A stretch of 64,000 bases of DNA from Geomonas agri (GTDB taxonomy: Bacteria; Desulfobacterota; Desulfuromonadia; Geobacterales; Geobacteraceae): contig NZ_JAINZO010000001.1 in NCBI RefSeq assembly GCF_020179605.1, positions 2,144,799 to 2,208,798 of the forward strand, in the 5' to 3' direction. Of this stretch, positions 1 through 8,592 are shown piece by piece; position 1 is the first letter of the stretch, and the number at the start of each line of letters is the position of its first letter. The position numbers were made by a program, and so were the translations under genes. Under the pieces are notes generated by a model. The model was given only the letters and a program-made list of their open reading frames with translations. It did not search any database and had not been told where the DNA came from.

Positions 1-1044
1 ATCCCCACCGAGGAGCGCGAGTCAGACGGCACCTATCGCTGGGAGGACACGGTGCTGGTGGCGACCCACCTGTATGCCGCGGGAGAAAAGGGTTTCGGCT
101 ACAGCTACGCCTCCCCCGCCGCGGCGACCCTGATCAAGGACAAGCTGGGCGACCTGCTGCGCGGGCGCAACGCGCTGGACATCGCCGGGTGCTGGGTGGT
201 GCTCACCGGTGCGTTGCGCAACCTGGGCGACGCCGGCATCGGCATGATGGCGGTCTCGGCGCTGGATGCCGCCCTGTGGGACCTGAAGGCCCGGCTGCTC
301 GGGGTGCCGCTGGTCTCGTTGCTGGGCGAGGCGCGCGAGCGGGTTCCCGTCTATGGCAGCGGCGGCTTCTCCTCCTACACGGTGGACAAGTTGCAGCGGC
401 AGCTCTCGGGCTGGGTGGGCCAGGGGATCGGTCGGGTCAAGATGAAGGTCGGGCGCGACGCCAAGACCGACCCGGAACGGGTCAGGGCGGCCCGGCAGGC
501 TATCGGGGCGGAAACGGAGTTGATGGTGGATGCCAACGGCGGGTACGCCCGCAAGCAGGCCCTCGCCCTGGCGACGGAATTCGCCGCCCAACGGGTGACG
601 TGGTTCGAGGAACCGGTGCCGCACCAGGACCGGGAAGGGCTGCGCCTGGTGCGCGACCTGGCACCGAAAGGGATGGAAATCTCCTCCGGCGAGTACGGCT
701 TCAACCTCGGCTATTTCCTCGACCTGTTGCGGGGTGGCTGCGTCGACGTGCTCCAGGCCGACGCCACCCGCTGCGGTGTTACCGGGTTCCTGGAGGCCGC
801 CTCCCTGTGCGGGGCCTGGGGCATCCCCATGTCGTCCCACTGCGCCCCGGCGCTGCACCTGCACCTTTGCTGCGCCGCGACACCCATCCGCCACTTGGAA
901 TACTTCCACGACCACGTGCGCATCGAGCGCATGCTGTTCGACGGCGTCATCGAGCCGTGGCACGGTACGCTGGCGCCTGACCTGGAGCGCACCGGCCACG
1001 GCCTGGCACTCCGGGTCACCGAGGCGGAGCGGTTCCAGATCTGA
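1..1044 (+). CDS. Mandelate racemase/muconate-lactonizing-type enolase superfamily protein (5' partial)
   Basis: The reading frame is open from the first base, so the N-terminus lies outside the window. The visible part is the C-terminal barrel of an enolase-superfamily enzyme, which abstracts a proton alpha to a carboxylate and binds Mg2+. The KMK motif near nt 440 is the usual catalytic K-x-K. VDANGG (near 527), FEEP (near 605) and SGE (near 688) are the three metal-ligand positions. A later QAD and SSHCAP supply the Asp and His typical of the mandelate racemase subgroup. The substrate cannot be read from sequence; a sugar-acid or 2-hydroxyacid dehydratase or racemase is likely. The gene ends 13 bp before a 2-hydroxyacid dehydrogenase-like gene on the same strand, so the two are probably co-transcribed in one catabolic route. 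Confidence 0.85.
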   Translation: MPTEERESDGTYRWEDTVLVATHLYAAGEKGFGYSYASPAAATLIKDKLGDLLRGRNALDIAGCWVVLTGALRNLGDAGIGMMAVSALDAALWDLKARLLGVPLVSLLGEARERVPVYGSGGFSSYTVDKLQRQLSGWVGQGIGRVKMKVGRDAKTDPERVRAARQAIGAETELMVDANGGYARKQALALATEFAAQRVTWFEEPVPHQDREGLRLVRDLAPKGMEISSGEYGFNLGYFLDLLRGGCVDVLQADATRCGVTGFLEAASLCGAWGIPMSSHCAPALHLHLCCAATPIRHLEYFHDHVRIERMLFDGVIEPWHGTLAPDLERTGHGLALRVTEAERFQI

Positions 1045-1057
1045 CCAAGGAGGAGCG

Positions 1058-3955
1058 ATGAGCGAAGCAGATAAAAAGGGAATCGAAACGCTGAACGCCC
1101 AGGCGCTCGAGGCCGAGCTGCGTGCCGCGGTAGACGGCGAGGTCCGTTTCGACAGCACGAGCCGCGCCCTCTACGCAACCGATGCCTCCAACTACCGCCA
1201 GATACCGATCGGCGTGGTGCTCCCGAAGACCACCGACGCCGTCATCAAGACCCTGGAGATCTGCCACAGGCATGGCGCCCCGGTGGTCTCGCGCGGCGGC
1301 GGCACCGCCCTGTGTGGCCAGACCTGCAACGTCGCCGTGGTCATCGACCACTCCAAGTACCTGCGCGGCATCCTGGACATCGACCCGCACAAGAAGACCG
1401 CGCGGGTCCAGCCCGGGGTGGTCCTCGACCAGTTGCGCGACGAGACCGAGAAATTCCACCTGACCTACGGCCCCGACCCGGCCACCCACGACCACAATAC
1501 CTTCGGCGGCATGATCGGCAACAACTCCTGCGGTATCCACTCGGTCATGGCCGGGCGCACCGCCGACAACGTGCTGGAGCTGGACGTGATCACCTACGAC
1601 GGGGTACGCATGACAGTCGGTCCCACCAGCGAGGAGGAGCTGGAGCGGATCATCGCCGCCGGCGGCAGGCGGGGCGAGATCTACGCCGGTCTGCGCGATA
1701 TCCGCGACCGCTACGACAGGCAGATCAGGCGCCGCTATCCCAAGATCCCGCGCCGGGTATCCGGGTTCAACCTGGACGACCTCCTCCCGGAGAACGGCTT
1801 CAACGTGGCGCGGGCCCTGGTGGGGACCGAGGGAACCTGCGTCACCGTGCTGGAAGCGACGGTGCGCCTGGTGCACAGCCCGCCGGCGCGGACGCTCCTA
1901 GTACTGGGCTACCCCGACGTCTACAGCGCCGCCGACGACATCGGCGCCTTGATGGAGTTCGAACCGGTCGGTCTCGAGGGGCTGGACGAACTGCTCATCA
2001 AGTTCATGAAGAAGAAGAAACTGCACCCCGAGGACATCGAGCTCCTTCCCGAGGGGAAAGGGTGGCTCCTGGCCGAATTCGGCGGGGACACCAAGGAGGA
2101 ATCCGACCACAAGGCGCGCGAAGCCATGAAGAAGATCGGCAAGCGGCACAACCCGCCCTCCATGAAGCTCTTTTCCGACAGCAAGGAGGAGAAGATGGTC
2201 TGGGATGTGCGGGAATCTGGACTGGGGGCCACCGCCAACGTCCCGGGCGTGCCGCTGGGGTGGCCGGGATGGGAGGACGCCGCCGTCCCCCCGGAAAAGG
2301 TGGGGCCCTACCTGCGCGATTTCCACGCCCTGCTCAAGGAGCACGGCCTGATCGCGTCGCTCTATGGCCACTTCGGCGACGGCTGCATCCACTGCCGTAT
2401 CTCCTTCGACCTCTTCACCCACCAGGGGGTCCAGAACTACCTGAGTTTCCTGGACAAGGCCACCGACCTCGTGGTCCACTACGGCGGCTCCTTCTCGGCC
2501 GAACACGGCGACGGACAGTCCAAGGCGATGTACCTGGAAAAGATGTACGGCCCCGAACTCCTGGAGGCCTTCCGGCGCTTTAAGGAACTGTGGGATCCGG
2601 AATGGAAGATGAATCCCGGCAAGGTGGTGGAGCCCTTCCGCCCCGACCAGAACCTGCGCCTTGGGCCCGACTACAACCCCTGGCAGCCTGAGACCCGGTT
2701 CCGCTTCCCCAATGACGACGGCAGTTTCCCGCGCGCCATCCTGCGCTGCGTCGGCGTGGGCAAATGCCGCCGCACCCACGACGCCTTTATGTGCCCCAGT
2801 TTCCTGGCCACCCTGGAGGAGAAGCACACCACCCGTGGGCGGGCGCACCTGCTCTTCGAGATGTTCCGAGGCGACTTCGTGGCCGACGGCTGGCACAGCA
2901 AGGAAGTGCTGGAATCCCTGGAATACTGTCTTTCCTGCAAGGGATGCAAGACCGACTGCCCGGTCAACGTCGACATGGCGACCTATAAGGCCGAGTTTCT
3001 GCACCACCACTACCGGCACCGGCTCCGTCCGCTCCCTGCCTACTCCATGGGCCTCTTCGGGATCTGGGGCTCCTTGGGGGCCAAGGTCCCGTGGCTCGCC
3101 AACTTCATGGGCCGGACCCCGGTACTCTCCGGAATCACCAAGGCCTTGGGCGGCATAGCCCACGAGCGGAGCATGCCCCGTTTCGCACCGGAAACCTTCA
3201 CCTCCTGGTACAAAAGCGGCACACATGGCGGCCGTAGCGAGGAGCGCCGCGTCGTTCTCTACCCTGACATCTTCAACGACTGTTTCTTCCCCGAAACCCT
3301 GAAGGCCGCCTTCGAACTGCTCACCCGCTACGGATACCAGGTCATCGTCCCGGAAAAGCGTCCCCCTGCGGTGCGTCCCCCCATCGACTACGGCATGATC
3401 GACTATGCCAGGAAGAAGATCCTCAAGACGGTGGAGATCTTGAGTCCCTACGTGCGCCAGGGTATCCCCGTGCTGATCCTGGAACCGAGCACCGCCGCCG
3501 TCTTCAGAGATGAACTCCCCGAGTTCTACCCGCAGCACGAGGATGGCAAGCGGGTCACCAGTCTCACCGTGACCCTATCGGAGTTCATGAAGAAAGAAGG
3601 TCTCACGGCGCCCAAGCTTTCCGGGACCATCGTGTACCAGGCCCACTGTCACCAGAAAGCGTTGTTGAATCCGGAAGCCGGACACGAACTGTTCAAGCAG
3701 ATGGGGCTTACCATAGTAGAGCCCCAGCAGGGATGTTGCGGTATGGCCGGCTCCTTCGGTTTCGAGAAAGGGAAATACGAGATATCGATGCGAATTGGGG
3801 AGATGGGGCTACTCCCCGTAGTCCGGCAGGCCACGTCCGGCGACTATATCGTCGCCGACGGTTTCAGTTGTCGCACCCAGATTCTGCAAGCCACCGACCG
3901 CAAGCCGCTGCACCTCGCCGAGCTGCTCCTGCTCGCGATGAACCACGCCAAGTAA
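1058..3955 (+). CDS. FAD-binding oxidase fused to 4Fe-4S/CCG iron-sulfur domain (D-lactate/glycolate dehydrogenase type)
   Basis: A 965-residue fusion of a GlcD/Dld-type flavoprotein and a GlcF-type iron-sulfur subunit, the architecture of large D-2-hydroxyacid dehydrogenases. The N-terminal half has the FAD_binding_4 pattern (SRGGGTALCGQ, then GNNSCG) and the C-terminal FAD-oxidase pattern (YGHFGDGCIH, EHGDGQ, NPGKVV). Near residue 570 a CVGVGKC segment and then CLSCKGCKTDCP supply ferredoxin cysteines. The last third carries the CCG cysteine-rich domain (QAHCHQK, QGCCGMAGSFG). The start at 1058 follows a strong AAGGAGGAG site 2-10 bases upstream; the open frame extends further 5' but only over the preceding gene. 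It probably oxidises a 2-hydroxyacid and passes electrons to the quinone pool. The exact substrate is not known. Confidence 0.9.
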   Translation: MSEADKKGIETLNAQALEAELRAAVDGEVRFDSTSRALYATDASNYRQIPIGVVLPKTTDAVIKTLEICHRHGAPVVSRGGGTALCGQTCNVAVVIDHSKYLRGILDIDPHKKTARVQPGVVLDQLRDETEKFHLTYGPDPATHDHNTFGGMIGNNSCGIHSVMAGRTADNVLELDVITYDGVRMTVGPTSEEELERIIAAGGRRGEIYAGLRDIRDRYDRQIRRRYPKIPRRVSGFNLDDLLPENGFNVARALVGTEGTCVTVLEATVRLVHSPPARTLLVLGYPDVYSAADDIGALMEFEPVGLEGLDELLIKFMKKKKLHPEDIELLPEGKGWLLAEFGGDTKEESDHKAREAMKKIGKRHNPPSMKLFSDSKEEKMVWDVRESGLGATANVPGVPLGWPGWEDAAVPPEKVGPYLRDFHALLKEHGLIASLYGHFGDGCIHCRISFDLFTHQGVQNYLSFLDKATDLVVHYGGSFSAEHGDGQSKAMYLEKMYGPELLEAFRRFKELWDPEWKMNPGKVVEPFRPDQNLRLGPDYNPWQPETRFRFPNDDGSFPRAILRCVGVGKCRRTHDAFMCPSFLATLEEKHTTRGRAHLLFEMFRGDFVADGWHSKEVLESLEYCLSCKGCKTDCPVNVDMATYKAEFLHHHYRHRLRPLPAYSMGLFGIWGSLGAKVPWLANFMGRTPVLSGITKALGGIAHERSMPRFAPETFTSWYKSGTHGGRSEERRVVLYPDIFNDCFFPETLKAAFELLTRYGYQVIVPEKRPPAVRPPIDYGMIDYARKKILKTVEILSPYVRQGIPVLILEPSTAAVFRDELPEFYPQHEDGKRVTSLTVTLSEFMKKEGLTAPKLSGTIVYQAHCHQKALLNPEAGHELFKQMGLTIVEPQQGCCGMAGSFGFEKGKYEISMRIGEMGLLPVVRQATSGDYIVADGFSCRTQILQATDRKPLHLAELLLLAMNHAK

Positions 3956-3957
3956 CC

Positions 3958-4029
3958 GGGACAGGTAACGGGACAGGTAACGGGACAGGTAACAGGACAG
4001 GTAACAGGACAGGTAACAGGACAGGTAAC
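3958..4029 (+). repeat. Six tandem 12-bp units (GGGACAGGTAAC)
   Basis: Six head-to-tail copies of GGGACAGGTAAC begin 3 bp after the stop codon of the upstream dehydrogenase. The first three start with G and the last three with A (AGGACAGGTAAC); otherwise they are identical. The array is a multiple of 3, so it would keep an open frame, but no gene reads through it. Near-perfect copies point to recent slippage expansion. Confidence 0.95.
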
Positions 4030-4033
4030 GGCG

Positions 4034-4084
4034 GCAGGTAGCTGCAGCAGGTAGCTGCAGCAGGTAGCTGTAGCAGGTGCTGTA
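4034..4084 (+). repeat. Four tandem 12-13-bp units (GCAGGTAGCTGCA)
   Basis: Immediately after the 12-bp array comes a second, related array: two exact GCAGGTAGCTGCA units, one with a C-to-T change (GCAGGTAGCTGTA), and a 12-base unit GCAGGTGCTGTA. The shared CAGGTA core suggests both arrays derive from one seed. AGCTGCAGC segments can form short hairpins. Confidence 0.9.
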
Positions 4085-4327
4085 GCAGATAGCCTCAGCA
4101 AGTAAACCTCAGCACTTTCACCGCCAACAGGTTGCGGGCCTCCCGGCCCGCAACTGTGCTCTTACCTCTTCCGTATCTCCCCCCTCTGTCACACAGAGGC
4201 TCACCAAGCCTCACACAGTCCCTCCTGACCTCCCATCATCCCCATGTCTCCCATCATTCTCATAACTCCCATTTTTCCCTTCACTCTCACCTTCCCATCA
4301 CAGCCATTATAGTGTAAACTTTTTTAC

Positions 4328-4341
4328 CGAACGATCGTTCG
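4328..4341. promoter_or_regulatory. 14-bp perfect palindrome, TetR-family-like operator
   Basis: CGAACGATCGTTCG is a perfect inverted repeat about 90 bp upstream of the MoaD-like start. The GAACG-N-CGTTC-like form resembles many TetR/AcrR operators. No TetR gene is in the window, so the regulator would act in trans. The operator role is inferred from form only. Confidence 0.45.
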
Positions 4342-4431
4342 ATTAACGGCCCGATGCCTCACTCCCAGCACGTTGCAGCATGAAACGGTGAAGCACCGCC
4401 CGCAATGTCACAACAAAGAGAGGAGTCAGAC

Positions 4432-4725
4432 ATGTCATCGAGAGCAAACACGACGGTACGGATGTTCGGCCTGCTGCACACCTTCAGGAAAGACCATGGT
4501 CTTCCTTCCCAGGCCGAGGTAGCAGTCCCCGAAGAAGGCTGTCCCGCATCAGCCATCGCCCAAGACCTCGGTCTTCCCATGGAGAAGATCGAAGCGGTGT
4601 TCGTCAACCACAAGGCGTATGCCCTGGACCACGAAGTGCATCCGGGCGACCAGGTTGCCTTCGTCCCCACCGGCGTTCCCGGCCCCGGCCGCATGATGCT
4701 CGGCATCCGTCACGCCCACAAGTAG
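4432..4725 (+). CDS. MoaD/ThiS-like ubiquitin-fold protein
   Basis: A 97-residue beta-grasp protein. TVRMFGLLHTF at the N-terminus, the central hydrophobic pattern, and AFVPTGVPG near the C-terminus match the MoaD/ThiS sulfur-carrier fold (FVNHKAY, then HPGDQVAF). The usual C-terminal Gly-Gly is absent: the protein runs on past GVPGPG to end in HAHK. Either it is not a sulfur carrier or the tail is processed. The start at 4432 follows GAGAGGAG; an earlier in-frame ATG at 4405 has no good site. It stands alone with a possible operator upstream. Confidence 0.7.
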   Translation: MSSRANTTVRMFGLLHTFRKDHGLPSQAEVAVPEEGCPASAIAQDLGLPMEKIEAVFVNHKAYALDHEVHPGDQVAFVPTGVPGPGRMMLGIRHAHK

Positions 4726-4741
4726 ACGTACACAGTGAAAA

Positions 4742-4767
4742 CCGGCCGCCCATACAGCGGCGGCCGG
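4742..4767. terminator. GC-rich hairpin after the MoaD-like gene
   Basis: CCGGCCGCC pairs perfectly with GGCGGCCGG around an 8-nt loop, 16 bp after the stop codon. No clear T-run follows, so it may be a weak terminator or an mRNA-end stabiliser. Confidence 0.5.
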
Positions 4768-4994
4768 CACCACTCCCCTCCCCTACAGCAAGTACTTTTT
4801 GCCTTTTCTCACTCCCGGTTTGCTTCCTTTCCTCTGATGTTCTCGAGCCTTGGCGCTGACGCGCTATGGCCGCAGGCCCTGTGACAGGTTTACCTTTCGT
4901 CTTTTGGGGTTGTTCTCAGATTTCCTCAGATTTTCTCCGTGACTAATGGTTTGCGTCTTTGATCCCCTGTCGTGATGTGATACCGTTGCTGCCC

Positions 4995-5927
4995 ATGAAA
5001 GAGTTCCTGCTCCCCCATCTGATCTGTCCCACCTGCCTCCCCAAGGAGCACCGGCTTGAGCTGTCGGTCCGACGGCAGACCGGGGATGACATCATCGACG
5101 GCAGCCTCCGCTGTCCGGGGTGTGGGCGCCGCTTTGCCATTGAGGACGGCGTCGCCATTCTGCTTCCCGGCGCCGAGAACGAGGGGCACTGGCGTTACGA
5201 GGAGAGCGAGACCCTGAACCGCTATCTCTGGAGCCACTACGCCGACCTGCATGGCGCCGACGGCAACGCCGCGGCGATCGCAGCCTGGGCAGGCGCGCTG
5301 GGCCGTACCGGGGACATATCCCTCGACGCAGGATGCTCTGTAGGAAGGATTGTCTTCCAACTGGCGGCAGCGGGCGGCCCGGCCGTCGGCTGCGACCTCT
5401 CACTCAGCTTCGTAAAGGCCGCCCGCCGCCTGGCGCGCGACCGCCGGCTCAAGTATTCGCTCCCCCTGGAAGGGAACCTGCGTGAGACCTTCGAGATAGT
5501 CCTGCCCGAAACCCTCCCTTCCGACCACGTCGAATTCGTCGTCGCCGACGCCCTGCGGCTTCCCTTTGCCAAGGGGAGCTTCGGGCAGGTTTCCTCGTTG
5601 AACGTGCTGGACCGGGTCAGCTATCCACTTGCCCACCTCTACGAGATGAACCGCGTCAGCCGCGAGCGCGACGCCCGTTTCCTGTTGGCCTCCCCTTTTT
5701 CCTGGACCAGCAGCGACATCCCCGAGGAAAGGTGGCTGGGCGGCACCGCGACTGGCCCCTACGCGGGAAGGGCGGTCGACAACCTCCGCGCGCTCCTGGA
5801 AGGTAAGGGGAAAGTCCTCGCACCCCCCTGGCGCATCGCCGAGGCCATATCTGTGCAGTGGCACATGCGTTCCCACCGCAACCACTGCGAGACCTTCACC
5901 AGCGATACCCTCCTCGCCGTCCGCTGA
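4995..5927 (+). CDS. Class I SAM-dependent methyltransferase with N-terminal zinc-ribbon (Trm112-like)
   Basis: 310 residues. Residues 9-50 hold CPTC and CPGC pairs followed by FAIEDGVAILLP, the Trm112-like zinc-ribbon often fused to methyltransferases. The Rossmann domain follows: LDAGCSVGR (motif I, about residue 112), VGCDLS (motif II) and VVADALRLPF (motif IV), then SLNVLDRVS. The substrate cannot be deduced. The start at 4995 puts the first zinc-binding pair at the N-terminus as in relatives; an in-frame ATG at 4959 would add 12 residues. The gene is flanked by two near-identical intergenic copies of TTCTCAGATTTCCTCAGATT (about 4912 and 6033). Confidence 0.8.
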   Translation: MKEFLLPHLICPTCLPKEHRLELSVRRQTGDDIIDGSLRCPGCGRRFAIEDGVAILLPGAENEGHWRYEESETLNRYLWSHYADLHGADGNAAAIAAWAGALGRTGDISLDAGCSVGRIVFQLAAAGGPAVGCDLSLSFVKAARRLARDRRLKYSLPLEGNLRETFEIVLPETLPSDHVEFVVADALRLPFAKGSFGQVSSLNVLDRVSYPLAHLYEMNRVSRERDARFLLASPFSWTSSDIPEERWLGGTATGPYAGRAVDNLRALLEGKGKVLAPPWRIAEAISVQWHMRSHRNHCETFTSDTLLAVR

Positions 5928-6154
5928 CCACTGAAAAAGTTCCGTAAAGAAGTAAGCGTTCCCACCTCTACCCCTTTCCGCCCGATGGTTCTCAGCTTCC
6001 CCTTCTGAGGGATTGCAGTTAGCCTTTTGGTTTTCTCAGATTTCCTCAGATTTTCTCGGGCCTCCGCGCTGAACGCTACGGTCCGCGAGCCTTGCCATTC
6101 GTTTGTGCTAGACTTGAACCTCGTGTTTTCATTCCGGGTGTCAAGGGGCTGCCA

Positions 6155-7579
6155 ATGGCCAAATGGAGTGACATGGATGCCGTAGTGGTGGGTTCCGGGC
6201 CCAACGGCCTCGCCGCCGCCATAACCCTGGCCAGGGCCGGCATCTCGGTCACCGTCGTGGAAGGAGCCGCCACCTTCGGCGGGGGAACCCGCAGCGAAGA
6301 ACTCACCCTCCCCGGCTTCCTGCACGATGTCTGTTCAGCCATCCATCCCTTGGGCGTCGCCTCCCCCTTCTTCAAATCGCTGCCCCTGTCCGAGTACGGC
6401 CTCGAATGGATCTATCCCGAAGTGCAGCTGGCCCACCCGCTCCCTGACGGAGAGGCCGCCCTGCTGTTCCGCGACCTCGATGAAACCTGTTCCATCTTGG
6501 GCAACGACGGTCCCTCCTATCGCCGTCTATTCCAGCCGCTGGTAACGAGCTGGGATGACCTCGCTCCCGACCTGCTGGCGCCGCTGCACTTTCCCCGGCA
6601 CCCGATCGCCGCCGCGCTCTTCGGCGTCAAGGCGCTCTTCCCCGCGCACCTCCTGGCCCGGTTCTCCTTCCAGGAAGCCCCCGCTCGCGCCCTCTTCTGC
6701 GGCATGTCGGCCCACGCCTTTCTCCCCCTGCAGCATCCGCTGACCGCCGCCTTCGGCCTCATCCTCGGCACGCTCGGTCACGCCGCCGGCTGGCCGGTCG
6801 CCAGGGGTGGCTCGCGCAACCTCGCCGCCGCCCTGGCGAGCTACCTGCGCACGCTCGGGGGCGAGATAGTGACCGGATGCCAGGTCAAAAGCCTCGCTGA
6901 CCTCCCCGCAGCCCGCATCGTCATCCTCGACGTAACCGAACGGCAATTCGAGTCCATCGCGGGGCCACGCCTGCCGTCAGGGTACCTGCGCCGGCTACAG
7001 CGCTACCGCTACGGCCCGGGTGTGTTCAAGATCGATTGGGCCTTGGACGGCCCCATCCCCTGGACCATGGCCGACTGCCGGCGCTCCGCCACCGTCCACG
7101 TCGGCGGCACCGCGGAAGAGGTTACCGCCGGTGAGGCCGAGGTATGGCGCGGTATTCACCCGGAGCGTCCGTTCGTGCTGGTGGCGCAGCCCACCCTTAT
7201 CGATCCGTCCCGGGCACCGCGGGGCAAGCATACCGCCTGGGCCTACTGCCACGTTCCCAATGGCTCAACCGTGGACATGACAGCCCGGATCGAGGCGCAG
7301 CTCGAGCGCTTCGCGCCGGGATTTCGCGACCTCGTCCTCGCACGCCACACCCGCAATTGCCTGCAGTACGAAAGATACAATGCCAACATAATAGGAGGGG
7401 ACATCAACGGCGGCGTTCAGGACCTGCGTCAGTTCCTGGCCCGCCCCAAACTGCTGGCACCGTACCGAACCCCGCTTCCCGGCGTGTACCTCTGCTCCTC
7501 GGGGACCCCTCCCGGCGGAGGCGTGCACGGCATGTGCGGCTACCATGCCGCGTCGCTGGCACTCAAAGACTTGGGGTGA
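6155..7579 (+). CDS. Phytoene desaturase-like NAD(P)/FAD-dependent oxidoreductase
   Basis: 474 residues. The N-terminus has the dinucleotide-binding motif VVGSGPNGLAAA (residues 8-19) followed by VVEGAATFGGGTRS, the hallmark of the phytoene dehydrogenase/COG1233 family. The C-terminus keeps the second FAD contact (LCSSGTPPGGGVHGMCGYHAA). Members desaturate or isomerise carotenoids or other polyprenoids; the substrate is open here because no carotenoid genes are nearby. ATG 6155 follows AAGGGG; the open frame extends 21 codons upstream without a better site. Confidence 0.85.
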   Translation: MAKWSDMDAVVVGSGPNGLAAAITLARAGISVTVVEGAATFGGGTRSEELTLPGFLHDVCSAIHPLGVASPFFKSLPLSEYGLEWIYPEVQLAHPLPDGEAALLFRDLDETCSILGNDGPSYRRLFQPLVTSWDDLAPDLLAPLHFPRHPIAAALFGVKALFPAHLLARFSFQEAPARALFCGMSAHAFLPLQHPLTAAFGLILGTLGHAAGWPVARGGSRNLAAALASYLRTLGGEIVTGCQVKSLADLPAARIVILDVTERQFESIAGPRLPSGYLRRLQRYRYGPGVFKIDWALDGPIPWTMADCRRSATVHVGGTAEEVTAGEAEVWRGIHPERPFVLVAQPTLIDPSRAPRGKHTAWAYCHVPNGSTVDMTARIEAQLERFAPGFRDLVLARHTRNCLQYERYNANIIGGDINGGVQDLRQFLARPKLLAPYRTPLPGVYLCSSGTPPGGGVHGMCGYHAASLALKDLG

Positions 7580-7737
7580 CTCAAACGCGTTTATGCGAAG
7601 AACGCAAGTCCCCGAAGGGCACGAAAAAAGGCAACACGGATTCGGTGCAATAGGTTTTGCGGTTCCAATCAAAGTGTTTTCTCGTGCTTCGCAAATACTC
7701 AGCGTACTTGGCGCCGTTCAGCCCACAGCATTGCACG

Positions 7738-7775
7738 GAGGCCGGATCCCCAGTGGAACCGGCCTCTCTTATTAG
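7738..7775 (+). terminator. Rho-independent terminator
   Basis: GAGGCCGG pairs with CCGGCCTC around a 13-nt loop and is followed by TCTTATT. It ends the oxidoreductase transcript before the PEP-CTERM gene. Confidence 0.7.
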
Positions 7776-7808
7776 CGGCGGGCACCCCGTCGCTTAATGC
7801 CTTAGCCG

Positions 7809-7837
7809 TTGCTTCAATTTTATTAGAAAAATATAAT
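7809..7837 (+). promoter_or_regulatory. Sigma70-type promoter for the PEP-CTERM gene
   Basis: TTGCTT and a consensus TATAAT are separated by exactly 17 bp in an A/T-rich stretch, 43 bp before the start codon. Confidence 0.6.
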
Positions 7838-7880
7838 CACAGTATCGGTGCACGACTGACAGCAGCAAAGGAGGTCACAC

Positions 7881-8462
7881 ATGAGAACCAAGCTTCTCGC
7901 CGCTGCGCTTCTGGTGCTGTTACTGTGGCCTGTATCGTCGTACGCCCACCTCTACGATTACGAATATGTCGGGCTCCCCTTCGACTGGTTCAACGGTTCC
8001 ACCTACACACCCGCCGACCACGTCACCATATCGCTGCTCACCAACCATCCCTTGAGCTTCGGCGAACGCGGTTTCGCCGAAAACCAGAGTTCGGAGATGG
8101 TCTCGTTCATCATGTCGGACGGCTATCAGACCATGAACGTCGCCAACACCGGATTTTGCCAACTGCAGATCTTCGACGGTCTCAAGGCCGACGGAACCCC
8201 CTACGGCTGGTGGATCTGGCTCTCCGACACCTCAGACGGTACCGGAAACACTGTCTATTCTGAGAACTCGGTGGACGGATCCTATGATATCGGCATGTAT
8301 GGAACCGATTTCGGCCGCAATTTCAACGATGGGACCTGGACTGTGTCCGTGAAATGCGACCCGAGCCCGGTTCCCGAGCCCACGACTGCGCTGCTGTTAG
8401 CCACTGGTTTCGCCGGCATGTGCGGCGCGACGTGGTGGCGCAGGAAAAGCGCGCGCAGATAA
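7881..8462 (+). CDS. PEP-CTERM sorting domain-containing exported protein
   Basis: 193 residues with an N-terminal signal peptide (about residues 1-23, ending SYAHL). The C-terminus is a canonical PEP-CTERM tail: VPEPTTALLLATGFAG, a short hydrophobic helix, then WWRRKSARR. Such tails are cut and anchored by an exosortase (EpsH-type), linked to exopolysaccharide and biofilm matrix. No exosortase is in the window. The mature domain (about 24-165) is aromatic and glycine-rich and not recognised. AAGGAGG lies 6 bases before the ATG. It is monocistronic, between a good promoter and a T-tailed terminator. Confidence 0.85.
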   Translation: MRTKLLAAALLVLLLWPVSSYAHLYDYEYVGLPFDWFNGSTYTPADHVTISLLTNHPLSFGERGFAENQSSEMVSFIMSDGYQTMNVANTGFCQLQIFDGLKADGTPYGWWIWLSDTSDGTGNTVYSENSVDGSYDIGMYGTDFGRNFNDGTWTVSVKCDPSPVPEPTTALLLATGFAGMCGATWWRRKSARR

Positions 8463-8489
8463 CAGCCCCGAACACCGGGGCCGTTACCG

Positions 8490-8519
8490 CCAGTTTCCTC
8501 AAAGGAAGCTGGTTTTTTT
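8490..8519 (+). terminator. Rho-independent terminator after the PEP-CTERM gene
   Basis: CCAGTTTCC pairs with GGAAGCTGG (one mismatch) around a 5-nt loop and is followed by seven T residues. Confidence 0.85.
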
Positions 8520-8592
8520 GTGTTTTCTGGTACACTCGCGAGGTGGCGCCGCCACGGCGCACGGTCTGGGCATTCAATAGGAGGGATGAACA

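Larger units (their letters stand above)
3956..4431. other. 476-bp intergenic region
   Basis: Holds the two short tandem arrays (3958-4084), then a C/T-rich non-coding stretch (about 4140-4310) with repeated TCCC and CTCAC words, then a 14-bp palindrome (4328-4341) upstream of the MoaD-like gene. No convincing gene is present. Confidence 0.8.
7580..7880. other. 301-bp intergenic region with terminator and promoter
   Basis: Contains the terminator at 7738-7775 and the sigma70-like promoter at 7809-7837, which separate the oxidoreductase from the PEP-CTERM gene. Nothing else is seen. Confidence 0.8.

Noticed and set aside
1898-3538. Long open frames antisense to the FAD/iron-sulfur dehydrogenase and other GC-rich genes
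   Set aside because: They mirror strongly coding sequence in high-GC DNA; none shows a domain or a ribosome site.
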